The notes beneath the pieces were generated by a model that saw only the letters and a list, made by a program, of their open reading frames with translations, had not been told where the DNA came from and made no database searches. A program made the translations under genes and the position numbers. This document shows positions 32,816 through 42,026 of a stretch of DNA of 64,000 nt, piece by piece (positions within the stretch are counted from its first letter, which is position 1; each line of letters starts with the position of its first letter). Source of the DNA: an uncultured Lachnospiraceae bacterium (lineage in GTDB: Bacteria > Bacillota > Clostridia > Lachnospirales > Lachnospiraceae); contig CAJTLB010000014.1 of the NCBI GenBank assembly GCA_910577045.1, positions 23,305 through 87,304 of the forward strand. Direction: 5' to 3'.

Positions 32816-35800
32816 ATGAAAGCAAAAATCAGCAGACTTGCAAAAGGGATTTTTGACAAACATGTTCCAGAACTGGAGTTATCAATAAGAAATATTACAG
32901 GTACAATAAGTTCGGATAGTGTATTAAGAAATAGTTTCTTAATAAGAAGTGAAAAAGAAACAAAAGGAGTCCTTTATACAGATACTAGCCGTATTGTATT
33001 AAAGGAGACTTCTTTTATTGGGACATATGCTGAAATTCACTATGAGATCCATGGGAATGGTGCAGCAGCAGGCAGTAAAATAAAAGGGTTTATTTTAATT
33101 GTCAGTGATGGAGGGGAAATCGCAATTCCTTGCGAGGTACAGGTAGAGGCCCCATATGCTATGACTTCTATGGGAAAAATTAGGAATCTATTTCATTTTG
33201 CAAATTTGGCTAAAAATTATTACGAAGAGGCAAAACGCTTGTTTTTCTCTTCTGATTTTGCAGATATTTTTTTAACGGGGAACCCATATGCAAGGGCAGT
33301 TTATGAAGGATTAAAAAAGAGTAGCTGCCAAGATACGGCGATAGAAGAATTTTTGGTTTCTGTGAATAAAAAGGCTAGAATTTTGCTTTCTTTGGATAGG
33401 GATAGGCAAGAATATGTAGATTTTAAGGCTTCTTTAGGTAGTAGCATTACCATTACGAAAAGTGGCTGGGGTTATCTTACAGTAGAAATAGAAACAGACG
33501 GGGAATTTCTGCATATAGATAAGAAAAAATTTACAAGTGAAGATTTTTCGGGAAGCATATACCAACTTTTTTATACAATAGAGGAAGATAAAGTCCATAT
33601 TGGGAAAAATATGGGCAGAATCTATATTAAAACACCTTATCAGCAATTTTCGGTAGAGATTCTGGTAAAACGGAACCGTCCTGTTTTACAGCAAGGAAGG
33701 GCAGAACAGAAAAGGGCGCTTATACAGCTAACAAAACAATATTTTGATTTCCGTATGAACAGGCAAAGTGCAGAAAGTTTTTGTAAACGTTCTTTAAAAG
33801 TTTTGGAAAGGTTAAAAAGCAGCGGCGAGCCCCCTTTATTTTTAGAAGTTTTTCGGATACAGCTTTTGATAATACAGAAGAAAAATAAAGAAGCAGGGCT
33901 TTTGCTGCAACAATTAGAAGATAAGGTATTAAGGCTTAAAGAAGAACAAGCTGCCTTATATGCGTATTATCAATATGTCCGGGTCCTATATTTTCGTGAT
34001 AGCCAGATTTTAAAAGAAACATTGCGGGTTATAAAGCGGTTATATGAAGAAGGGCAGGATATATGGCAGGTTTTGTGGGTTTTATTGTATTTAGATGAAG
34101 AATATGTACAAAATACAAGCTTAAAGTTAGCAAGGTTAAAAGAACAATATACAAAAGGTGCCAGAAGCCCATTTTTATATTATGAAGCATGTGCAGTTAT
34201 GAATGAGCAGCCAGAATTAATCCGTGTGTTAAATGGGTTTGAGCTGCAGGCGGTTTATTGGGGAGCGAGGCAAAGGTTTTTAACAGAAAAAGCGGGCATT
34301 AGGATTGCAGGGCTGTCCCAGCTTGAAAAGCATGGTACAAGTGTATTATACCAAATCTTAGAACTTCTCTATGAGCAATATAAAAGTAAGATTATATTGG
34401 AAAGCTTGCTTTCCTTATTAATCCGTGACAGCCGTATGGAGAAAGCTTATTTCCCATGGTATGAGAAAGGGGTTTTAGCCCAATGTACATTGACAGGGTT
34501 ATATGAGGCATATTTAGATACATTGCCAGATTCTTATTATGCACCGATCCCTAAAATGGCAGCTATGTATTTTGTATTTGACAATAATCTTAGTACATAT
34601 GCGAAAGAAAAATTATATGAGAATTTATTGCGCTATGAGCAGGGGAATGTTGCAGTATTACAAAATCATATGCCTGCTATTGAAGCCTATGTATTACAAC
34701 AGATAGAACAAGATAATATTAATAGGAAATTAGCATATATTTATAAAAAAGTAGTAAAAAGTTCTATGCTCACCCCAACAATAGCAGAACATTATCCAAG
34801 GATTTTATTATCTTATTATGGGATTTTAGAAAAACAAGGGCATATTATAGTGCGACATAAAGAATATAAGGAAGAAATATCTGTCCAAATAAAGGATGGC
34901 AGTTTCTGTATTCCATTTTATACAGAGGACATAGCTGTTTTTTATGAGGATGAGTGGGGAAGACGGTTCCTTTTGCCACAGAATATAGAAGTAGCACCAC
35001 TGTTTTATGAAGAAGCTATGGTTCATCGTTGTTATGAGATGTGCCAAGGAAATATTCTTTTGTGGCTCCATATTTGTGAAAAAGAAGGGATTTACCATGT
35101 AGGCAAAGAGATGGAATTATATAGGCATGTATTAGATTCCCCTTTTATTTGGCAATATTATAAGAACCAGATTTGCCAGAAAATGATAGAATATTATATG
35201 GAGAATTATGATGGCGATAAGCTGGAAGAGCAACTTAGGCAGTTTGATATGTCAGGCATGCCGCCAAAGGAACGTTGTAAAATCCAAGAACTTTTAATTG
35301 CCCGTGCTATGTATGAGGAGGCATATAAAGAATTAAAACACTATGGCTATGAAGAAATTTCAGTGAACCGACTAATGAAATTGTGTGTATATTTGCTTTG
35401 GTCTCGGGAAGGCAGTGAGGATACTTTTTTATTAGAATTATGCGCATATGTATTTTCAAAAGGAAAGTATGATGAAACGATTCTTCGGTATTTATTAAAG
35501 CATTATTCTGGAACTACCAAAAATATGTTAAAATTATGGCAGGCAGCCCAGGACTTTACTGTAGATGCGGTAGATTTGGAAGAACGTTTAATTGTGCAAA
35601 TGTTATTTTCTGGCAGTTATGTGGCAAGGATTATGGATGTCTTTGAAGATTATTATAAAAATAGCATGAACCAAATGGTAATTAGCGCTTATTTAGCACA
35701 ACAATCCTATGGGTATTTTGTGCAGAATTTGGTAGTCCATGAAAAAATATTCCACTATATTGAAAGGGAGTGCCACCAACATAAAAAGGAAGTGCCAGAT

Positions 35801-36355
35801 ATTTGTAAAATGGCGTTATTGCGATATTATTCTGAAAAAGAAGGATTGTCAGAATTACAAATATGGATGGCAAAGAAACTAGTACAGGAATTTTTAGAAG
35901 AAAATAAGCGGTTTGCTTTTTATAAAAAATTTGAACGTTATATGGAACTTCCAGCTTATTTACGTGATAAAACAATTGTAGAATATCAAAGTAATACAGA
36001 GAATACCGTAGAGATCCATTATATGTTGGATACAGGGTTTTCTGGTAGGAAAGTATATGAAATTAGGAAAATGGAAAAATCCTATGCGGCTTATTATATT
36101 ATGGAATTTATCCTGTTTTATGGGGAGAGGCTACAATATTATATTGCAGAATGCGGCCCAGAAAGTGAACTTTTAACGGAAAGTGACACGGTTTTTATTA
36201 ATCGTTTTGAAACGGCAGAAGCGGAAAGTCGCTATGATCTTTTAAATGATATTTGTGCTTGTATGGAATTACATGATACAATTACATTAAAAGAATTAAT
36301 GCAGTCTTATGCAGAGAAAAAGAAATTAACAGAAGAATGTTTTGCATTACTGTAG
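32816..36355 (+). CDS. DUF5717 family giant protein: beta domains plus helical repeats
   Basis: With start ATG 32816 (GAGGA 6 bases upstream) this protein has 1179 residues. Two immunoglobulin-like or BACON-like beta regions are apparent at ~20-115 (SFLIRSEKETKGVLYTDTSR) and ~190-285 (FLHIDKKKFTSEDFSGSIYQ), each with the Gly/Ser-rich strands ending before IPCEVQVEA and FSVEILVKR. Residues ~290-1080 are helical repeats of TPR/SEL1-like character, interrupted by a beta segment near 675-720. No signal peptide or membrane segment is visible. I recognise this as the DUF5717 group; function unknown. It is followed by the DUF5716 gene after 16 bp. Confidence 0.8.
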   Translation: MKAKISRLAKGIFDKHVPELELSIRNITGTISSDSVLRNSFLIRSEKETKGVLYTDTSRIVLKETSFIGTYAEIHYEIHGNGAAAGSKIKGFILIVSDGGEIAIPCEVQVEAPYAMTSMGKIRNLFHFANLAKNYYEEAKRLFFSSDFADIFLTGNPYARAVYEGLKKSSCQDTAIEEFLVSVNKKARILLSLDRDRQEYVDFKASLGSSITITKSGWGYLTVEIETDGEFLHIDKKKFTSEDFSGSIYQLFYTIEEDKVHIGKNMGRIYIKTPYQQFSVEILVKRNRPVLQQGRAEQKRALIQLTKQYFDFRMNRQSAESFCKRSLKVLERLKSSGEPPLFLEVFRIQLLIIQKKNKEAGLLLQQLEDKVLRLKEEQAALYAYYQYVRVLYFRDSQILKETLRVIKRLYEEGQDIWQVLWVLLYLDEEYVQNTSLKLARLKEQYTKGARSPFLYYEACAVMNEQPELIRVLNGFELQAVYWGARQRFLTEKAGIRIAGLSQLEKHGTSVLYQILELLYEQYKSKIILESLLSLLIRDSRMEKAYFPWYEKGVLAQCTLTGLYEAYLDTLPDSYYAPIPKMAAMYFVFDNNLSTYAKEKLYENLLRYEQGNVAVLQNHMPAIEAYVLQQIEQDNINRKLAYIYKKVVKSSMLTPTIAEHYPRILLSYYGILEKQGHIIVRHKEYKEEISVQIKDGSFCIPFYTEDIAVFYEDEWGRRFLLPQNIEVAPLFYEEAMVHRCYEMCQGNILLWLHICEKEGIYHVGKEMELYRHVLDSPFIWQYYKNQICQKMIEYYMENYDGDKLEEQLRQFDMSGMPPKERCKIQELLIARAMYEEAYKELKHYGYEEISVNRLMKLCVYLLWSREGSEDTFLLELCAYVFSKGKYDETILRYLLKHYSGTTKNMLKLWQAAQDFTVDAVDLEERLIVQMLFSGSYVARIMDVFEDYYKNSMNQMVISAYLAQQSYGYFVQNLVVHEKIFHYIERECHQHKKEVPDICKMALLRYYSEKEGLSELQIWMAKKLVQEFLEENKRFAFYKKFERYMELPAYLRDKTIVEYQSNTENTVEIHYMLDTGFSGRKVYEIRKMEKSYAAYYIMEFILFYGERLQYYIAECGPESELLTESDTVFINRFETAEAESRYDLLNDICACMELHDTITLKELMQSYAEKKKLTEECFALL

Positions 36356-36371
36356 AAAAGGAGCAATTAGG

Positions 36372-37448
36372 ATGCAGGAAGGGTACTGGACGGCAGGCAT
36401 AGATATTGGCGTAGAGGTGACACAAGTAAGTTATATGACGGAGGGAATGACAGATCCAGTAACACTAGATACGCTTTTTGAAACCGGGAAGGATATCTCT
36501 TTTATAAAAGATTGTATTTTAGCAATACCAGGGCTTGAAGATCCTGCTTTATTAGGCGGAATTGATATTATCCTGCCAGAATTTACATTAGAGGCGGCAG
36601 AAAAGGTAAAACAGGCTTGTATAAAAATGGGGATTGTGGAAGAGAAAATCCATTTACAAGGGGTGGAGGAAGCTTCTATCTATTTTGCCTTAAGCCAGGA
36701 AAGAAGCTTGTGGAATAATGATGTAATATTTTTTGATTTTTCCAAAGAAGGGTTAATCTATAGAAGCCTGCATATTGAGAAACAAAGCAATGGTTCTATT
36801 GTTACAAAATTAATCTCAGAAAGTGTAGAAGGAATAGAATTTAATGAACCTTCTGACGAAGTGTTTTTACAGTTGGCAAGGGCACGGATGGACAGGCGGT
36901 TAATTAGTGCCGTTTATTTAATTGGGGAGGGGTTTTATAAGGAAGAATGGGCAAAAGAAAGCTTAAAATATTTATGCAGCAGGCGCCGGGTATTTATGGG
37001 GCTGAACCTTTATACAAGAGGGGCAGCTTTTGCAGCATATGACAGGATACACTCCCGTGCCTATGATCATGTGTTATTCTTATGTAAAAACCGGTTATTT
37101 GTTTCTGTAGGGCTTTCTATTGTTTATCAAGGGGAAGAAAAGGTGTTATATTTAGCGAAGGTTGGCACAAATTGGTATGAGGTGAGGGCATGTATAGAAG
37201 CTATTCCAGATGAGATTTCTGAAATTACTTTGGTATTACAATCGTTAAAGGGAGAACAGTCGGAAGAGAAGGTTTCCTTAGAAAATTTTCCTAAAAGGGA
37301 AAGAAGGATGACAAGGCTGGAAATCCAACTGTCATTTTTAAGTGAAGAATATGGGGTACTTACAATAAAAGATCTTGGGTTTGGAAGGTTAATGAAACCA
37401 AGTGAAGCCATTATGAAAAAGAATATTTGGATACGGAAGAGAACATAA
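36372..37448 (+). CDS. DUF5716 family protein with actin/Hsp70-fold ATPase motifs
   Basis: The 358-residue protein starts at ATG 36372 (AAAGGAG 8 bases upstream). Its order of motifs follows Hsp70/actin ATPases: phosphate-1 TAGIDIGVEVTQV (Asp11), a GVEEASIYFALSQE segment equivalent to Hsp70 EPTAAALAYG (~98-110), phosphate-2 VIFFDFSKEG (Asp122), adenosine-type LIGEGF (183-188) and NLYTRGAAFAA (212-222) like Hsp70 GAAVQAA. The phosphate-2 Gly is replaced by Ser. I infer a nucleotide-binding actin-like fold; ATPase activity is unproven. The TPR gene follows after 15 bp. Confidence 0.75.
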   Translation: MQEGYWTAGIDIGVEVTQVSYMTEGMTDPVTLDTLFETGKDISFIKDCILAIPGLEDPALLGGIDIILPEFTLEAAEKVKQACIKMGIVEEKIHLQGVEEASIYFALSQERSLWNNDVIFFDFSKEGLIYRSLHIEKQSNGSIVTKLISESVEGIEFNEPSDEVFLQLARARMDRRLISAVYLIGEGFYKEEWAKESLKYLCSRRRVFMGLNLYTRGAAFAAYDRIHSRAYDHVLFLCKNRLFVSVGLSIVYQGEEKVLYLAKVGTNWYEVRACIEAIPDEISEITLVLQSLKGEQSEEKVSLENFPKRERRMTRLEIQLSFLSEEYGVLTIKDLGFGRLMKPSEAIMKKNIWIRKRT

Positions 37449-37463
37449 AGGGGAGCAGAGTGT

Positions 37464-38243
37464 ATGAGTGGGTTATTGCTGTGTAGCAGTAGAAGAAGTG
37501 AAAAGCCATTTTTAGTGGAAAAGGATATGGAAATCTGGTCGTTAGAAGAATTGTGCTATTATTTATATGAGAATGTGTTTAATCTTACGGATGATTTTTT
37601 TTCACCAGAGTTACTAGAATATTTGGAGAAGGATTTGGAATTAGAAAAACTTGCCAAGGATCTTTTTTTGTGTAAAGAAGAAGGCAATAGTTATGCAGAA
37701 ATGGTGATTATGGTATGTGAAACAGCAAATTATTATAGTAAGGAAGAGTTATTAGAATTTGAGGAACATTTGAAAAGTTTTTCTATGTTAAGCCATACGA
37801 AGCGTTTAAAGCTTTTAGGGGATACCTGCATGGAAAAACGGCTTTATGCACAGGCATTAAGGAAATATGAAGAAATTTTGGCATACCGAAGAAAAGAAGC
37901 TTGTGAAGAGGAGTTTATTGGAAGGGTATACCATAATATGGGGATTGCTTATGCAAAAATGTTATTGTATAAGGAAGCAGAAGAATATTTAAAGAAGTCA
38001 TATGAAATGCTTCCTGCTATTGACAGTATTAAAAAAGAGCTTTTACTTTTATATTATTTGTCCGGCAATGAAGAAAAGTATAAAGAAACGGCACTATTGT
38101 GTTCAAAGAAAGAACAGATAGAAGCAGAAGAAGCATGGAAAGCGGTACAGGAATCGGCATGTATAGAAGAAGGGCGCATAGAAGCCGTTGTAGAAAAATG
38201 GAAGCGGGAGTATCGGTACCAGATGCAGGGGAGTGAAAAGTAA
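37464..38243 (+). CDS. TPR protein of the DUF5717/5716 cassette
   Basis: A 259-residue, mainly helical acidic protein. TPR-like helix pairs are seen at ~110-190: LKLLGDTCMEKRLYAQALRK, VYHNMGIAYAKMLLYKEAEE and LKKSYEMLPAI, each with the small/aromatic pattern of tetratricopeptide repeats. N-terminal residues 1-100 form another helical region. There is no signal peptide. It sits between the actin-like gene and the coiled-coil membrane gene; its stop is followed immediately by the next ATG. A scaffold or adaptor role within the cassette is inferred. Confidence 0.75.
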   Translation: MSGLLLCSSRRSEKPFLVEKDMEIWSLEELCYYLYENVFNLTDDFFSPELLEYLEKDLELEKLAKDLFLCKEEGNSYAEMVIMVCETANYYSKEELLEFEEHLKSFSMLSHTKRLKLLGDTCMEKRLYAQALRKYEEILAYRRKEACEEEFIGRVYHNMGIAYAKMLLYKEAEEYLKKSYEMLPAIDSIKKELLLLYYLSGNEEKYKETALLCSKKEQIEAEEAWKAVQESACIEEGRIEAVVEKWKREYRYQMQGSEK

Positions 38244-39431
38244 ATGAAATTATTTGGCTGGTGGAAGAAAAATAAAAAAGACGACTTAAAAGAGAAAAAG
38301 ACAATTGGGGAATATATTGATGATATGGAACGTCCTTCGCTCCTTGTCCCAGTCCCATATAGAGTAGGTTCTGCGGAAGAAATAGAAGGATTTGTAGGCA
38401 ATGCGATTAGCCAGATTGATATTGCAAATAAAGCGGTAGAGGATGCGAAAGATGAATATGAGGCTGTAACAAATTCTCTGCGGGATGTGCAGATTATTAC
38501 AGAAATACCAAAGGAAGCAAGGGGAGAGCTTGCGGCAGCGGCGGAACGGATTATAGAGTTAAGCATAGAACGGGAAAATTATCAAAAATCGCCCAATAAA
38601 ATTCCAGAAGAACAATATCTAAAAATGGAAAGCTATGGCGAGGATATCCGCGATATGATGAAACGCTTAGACGATGATGAAAAGTATGCGGAAGTAATAA
38701 AAGAGGATATGAAAGTACTGGAAGGGGAAAAAGGAGAAATCCGCTATGAAATAGATGAAATACAGGACAAGCTGGAATTATATAAGAAATTAATGGGCTG
38801 GGTAATAGGGGCATTGGGTGCGGTAGTGGTTTTTACCGGAGTGAATATTAGTATGTGGGAAGGGCAGTATAATGTCTGGATCTATGGCATGTTGGCGTTT
38901 ATTGGCGTAACATTGGCAGCGATCTTTGCAAAACAGCAGGAGGAACGTAAAGAGCTACGTTACCAAGAAAGAAAGATGAACCGTGCCATCAGCCTGTTAA
39001 ATAAAGCAAAAGTCCGCTATGTAAATATCCGTACCAGTATTGACTACCAGCATTTAAAGTATGGTGTAGAAAGCGCATATGAATTAAACCATATTTGGGG
39101 CATTTACCTAGAAATGAAACGGGAGAGAGAATTATACCGCAACAGTTCTAAGGAATTACATGATGCAGAAACGGAGTTAATTGCAATTTTATCCGATTTC
39201 CAGTTGCTTGATCCAAGGATTTGGGTGCATAGGAGTGCCGCCCTTTTAGATGAAAGGGAGATGGTAGAGGTGCGCCATGATCTCAATGTAAGGCGGCAGA
39301 AGTTAAGAAAAAATATGGAATATAATAAGCAAGTGGCAGAAAATACAGGTAAGAGTATACAAGATTTTGCAAAGATGAATAGTGGGTATGCAAATGAAAT
39401 TATGAGTTTGGTAAGGCTTAAGAGTGTATAA
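38244..39431 (+). CDS. Double-TM coiled-coil protein of the DUF5717/5716 cassette
   Basis: The 395-residue protein starts directly at the TAA of the TPR gene (TAAATG). It has a basic N-terminus (KLFGWWKKNKKDD), a long charged coiled coil (~45-180), two closely spaced membrane segments (~183-205 WVIGALGAVVVFTGVNIS and ~211-230 WIYGMLAFIGVTLAAIFA), and a second charged helical part (~235-395). The hairpin-in-membrane topology with two cytoplasmic coiled coils suits a membrane anchor for the soluble cassette proteins. I do not recognise a named family. Confidence 0.75.
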   Translation: MKLFGWWKKNKKDDLKEKKTIGEYIDDMERPSLLVPVPYRVGSAEEIEGFVGNAISQIDIANKAVEDAKDEYEAVTNSLRDVQIITEIPKEARGELAAAAERIIELSIERENYQKSPNKIPEEQYLKMESYGEDIRDMMKRLDDDEKYAEVIKEDMKVLEGEKGEIRYEIDEIQDKLELYKKLMGWVIGALGAVVVFTGVNISMWEGQYNVWIYGMLAFIGVTLAAIFAKQQEERKELRYQERKMNRAISLLNKAKVRYVNIRTSIDYQHLKYGVESAYELNHIWGIYLEMKRERELYRNSSKELHDAETELIAILSDFQLLDPRIWVHRSAALLDEREMVEVRHDLNVRRQKLRKNMEYNKQVAENTGKSIQDFAKMNSGYANEIMSLVRLKSV

Positions 39432-39515
39432 TAGGATTTTTATAAGGAATTTTTGAAGGGGTTTGTATTTATTTAGAAGGGTTTGGAGTAAATAAATAGG
39501 GGTAAATAGGAAAAT

Positions 39516-40259
39516 ATGATAAGCAATTCTATAAATAAGGATTTTTTAGAGTTTTTATTAAAGCGGTTTAAGATAGAAAAAGAAAAGTTTGATCGATCTG
39601 GCGTATATGCTTATACACAGCGTTTGCTTGCTTATAATTCAAATAAAATAGAAGGTAGTACATTGACAGAGGAACAAACAGCATCTTTGTTTGATAATGG
39701 CACGTTACCTAAATCAGAAAATTATTATAGGGCAAAAGATGTGGAAGAAATGAATGGGCATTTTCTTATGTTTAATAAAATGCTTGATACATTAGATAAG
39801 CCATTAACACAAGAATTAATAAAACAATTTCATTATGAATTAAAGTCTGGGGTATTCGAAGATCGGGCAAATGGATATGCTATTGGTGATTATAAGAAAC
39901 GCCCAAATATGATTGGCATATATCAAACAACAAGGCCAGAAAATGTTGAAAAGGAAATGAGTTTACTAATAGATTGGTATAACAAACAGAGGGTAGATAT
40001 TTTGATATTGGCAGTATTTCATGCAAAATATGAGAGTATCCATCCATTTCAAGATGGAAATGGCAGGACAGGAAGGTTAATTCTTTTTCGGGAATGTTTA
40101 AAGAAAGAACAAATCCCTATTGTTATTGAAGATAGGAATAGGGATGAATATTTAGAAGCACTAAAAGAATATAGAGAAAAACAGGTATTAGATAAATTAA
40201 TGGTACTTTTTAAAAAAGAACAAGACTTTTATTGGAACCAGTGCCAATATTTTATGTAA
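39516..40259 (+). CDS. Fic family protein (putative AMPylator)
   Basis: The 247-residue protein has the Fic active-site motif HPFQDGNGRTGR (~ residues 175-186) whose His normally transfers AMP or a related group to a hydroxyl of a target protein. Upstream, SNKIEGSTLT (~ residues 44-53) matches the inhibitory alpha-helix motif [ST]xxxE[GN], so the enzyme should be self-inhibited (class II, inhibitory helix N-terminal). No signal peptide and no antitoxin gene is adjacent. AAATAGGAAA precedes the start weakly. The target is unknown. Codon use is similar to its neighbours, but the flanking spacers are unusually AT-rich. Confidence 0.93.
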   Translation: MISNSINKDFLEFLLKRFKIEKEKFDRSGVYAYTQRLLAYNSNKIEGSTLTEEQTASLFDNGTLPKSENYYRAKDVEEMNGHFLMFNKMLDTLDKPLTQELIKQFHYELKSGVFEDRANGYAIGDYKKRPNMIGIYQTTRPENVEKEMSLLIDWYNKQRVDILILAVFHAKYESIHPFQDGNGRTGRLILFRECLKKEQIPIVIEDRNRDEYLEALKEYREKQVLDKLMVLFKKEQDFYWNQCQYFM

Positions 40260-40284
40260 TATCCCTATAATAAAAAGAAAACTG

Positions 40285-40386
40285 GAGTTGCCACAAAATA
40301 GTAAATTTTTATTATATATAATATAGATAATATAAAATATTTACTATATATAATAAAAAACTGTATTTTGTGACAGCTCTTTTTTA
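40285..40386 (+). terminator. Long AT-rich inverted repeat and terminator after the Fic gene
   Basis: GAGTTG.CACAAAATA (40285-40300) pairs with TATTTTGTG.CAGCTC (40364-40379), and inside it TTTTTATTATATATA (40306-40320) pairs with TATATATAATAAAAA (40345-40359). Six T follow. It may be a terminator or the relic of a palindromic miniature element. The rest of the gap 40260-40519 shows no gene. Confidence 0.7.
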
Positions 40387-40519
40387 AATGGAATCTGGCA
40401 GGTAGTATAGTGGAATATAGCAGGTAGCTATGATAGAATAGGAAAATAAATAATACTTTGTGTTTTATACGTTCTTAAGATAGAAAAAGACATTAATTTT
40501 TATATGGAGGGGAAATGGC

Positions 40520-41275
40520 GTGGTAGTATATGCGAAAATACGTAAAAATGGGGAATATCATTCACAAAATATTTATCATGCTGCTGCTGGCTTTAGGGAA
40601 ATGGGGGCAGAAATAAAAAAATATTATAGTATTGATGAAATATATGATAATGTTACAAAAGAAGATATTGTATTAGATTATATTGAACAGACAAAAACGA
40701 TTTTACATAAGTTTGGTGTAATGCCAATTTGTGAAAGTTATCCAGAGGCACTATATCCATTTATGGGCCGAAAGGTTTGGAAAGATAATATTAATTCGAT
40801 TAATGCGTCTCCTAAAAAATGGGGGATTTTTATAAAACCAGTAAAAGATAAAGCGTTTACAGGGCTTGTTGTAAATGGGCCAAAGGATTTGGTGGGATGT
40901 GGCAGTTGTTATGAAAATTATGAAGTAATTTGTAGTGAGGCCGTAGATATCAAAAGAGAGTGGAGAGGTTTTATTATATATGATAAATTAGTAGATATAC
41001 GTCCATATAAAGGGGACTACCATTATCAGTATCATGCAAAAGTAGTGGATAATGTAGTAGAAACATTTTGTAGGATGCCAGATCATCCAATGGGATGTAG
41101 TATCGATTTTGCTGTTATTGAGAAAGATGGAAAAGAACAAACGATATTTCTGGAGATGAATGATGGCTATTCGTTAGGGAATTATGGGTTAAATTGTCTG
41201 TTATATGCAAAATTACTTTCAGCACGGTGGGCACAGCTGTTAAAACGGGAAGATGAATTTGATTTTGGAGGGTGA
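40520..41275 (+). CDS. ATP-grasp protein of the R2K/DUF4343 type
   Basis: The 251-residue protein begins at GTG 40520, with GGAGGGGAA 9 bases upstream. It carries ATP-grasp landmarks: FIKPVKDKAFTGLVV (~ residues 111-125) with the ATP-binding Lys, CSEAVDIKREWRGFII (~138-153, the R of the R2K group), VDIRPYKGDYHYQYHAKV, and FLEMNDGYSLGNYGL (Mg-binding Glu/Asn, ~214-228). R2K/CDC123-like ATP-grasp enzymes are predicted to form peptide or amide bonds, possibly on proteins. The stop is 4 bp before the nitrilase start, so the pair is translationally coupled. Confidence 0.85.
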   Translation: MVVYAKIRKNGEYHSQNIYHAAAGFREMGAEIKKYYSIDEIYDNVTKEDIVLDYIEQTKTILHKFGVMPICESYPEALYPFMGRKVWKDNINSINASPKKWGIFIKPVKDKAFTGLVVNGPKDLVGCGSCYENYEVICSEAVDIKREWRGFIIYDKLVDIRPYKGDYHYQYHAKVVDNVVETFCRMPDHPMGCSIDFAVIEKDGKEQTIFLEMNDGYSLGNYGLNCLLYAKLLSARWAQLLKREDEFDFGG

Positions 41276-41279
41276 ATTG

Positions 41280-41987
41280 ATGAAAATAGGGTTAGCCTCT
41301 TATGAATTTATAAATAATGACATTTTGTTTAATATTTCTCAAATAGAAAAAGCAATGGAAGCTTCACAAGGCAAAATTGATCTTTTATGTTTTGGAGAAA
41401 GTTTTTTACAAGGGTTTGATTCTCTCCATTGGGACTATAAATATGATAGGCAAGTTGCCATTCCAAGTGATTCTCCAATTATCCAGAAGCTTTGCAATAT
41501 GACAGTACAATATGGGATAGATTTGTTATTTGGGTATATAGAAAAAGGTGAGGATAGTATTTATTCGTCTTGTGCTTTTATTGAAAAAGGGAAAGTTATA
41601 CATAATTATAGGCGTATTTCCAAGGGCTGGAAAGAATATAAAATGACAGATAAACATTATAAAGAGGGAAATGAGATAGTGGAATTTTTATACCAAGGAC
41701 AACGTTTTATGCTTACATTATGCGGTGATATGTGGGATTTCCCTGAAAAATTTAGAACAACTGGAATCTTAATTTGGCTAGTTTATGTAAATGTTACGAT
41801 TGAAGAATGGCAGTTATATGAGCCAGAATATGCAGGGCAGGCATTTCTTGCAGCCAACCATACTCTTATAGTTAATTCTATTTCAAAAAAGCCTGTATCA
41901 CATGGTGGTGCTTTTATTTTTACTGGTGGAAAAATTGAGGATAAATTACCATATGATGTGGAAGATATTATGATAGTAGAAGTATAA
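41280..41987 (+). CDS. Carbon-nitrogen hydrolase (nitrilase superfamily)
   Basis: The 235-residue protein has the nitrilase-superfamily catalytic triad in order: Glu in LLCFGESFLQGF (~ residue 41), Lys in HNYRRISKGWKEYKM (~ residue 109-115), and Cys in LTLCGDMWD (~ residue 144). It should hydrolyse or transfer an amide. ATG 41280 is chosen because GGAGGGTGA (41267-41275) precedes it, within the end of the ATP-grasp gene. Length is near the minimum for the superfamily. In combination with an ATP-grasp ligase it suggests amide synthesis and trimming; the substrate is unknown. Confidence 0.87.
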   Translation: MKIGLASYEFINNDILFNISQIEKAMEASQGKIDLLCFGESFLQGFDSLHWDYKYDRQVAIPSDSPIIQKLCNMTVQYGIDLLFGYIEKGEDSIYSSCAFIEKGKVIHNYRRISKGWKEYKMTDKHYKEGNEIVEFLYQGQRFMLTLCGDMWDFPEKFRTTGILIWLVYVNVTIEEWQLYEPEYAGQAFLAANHTLIVNSISKKPVSHGGAFIFTGGKIEDKLPYDVEDIMIVEV

Positions 41988-42026
41988 AAGAATTGGTGAT
42001 ATTTTAGAAAGGTGGGGGTTACTAGT

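Noticed and set aside
37464..38243. Sporulation or flagellar role for the TPR protein
   Set aside because: No family motif beyond TPR-like helices and no such genes around it.
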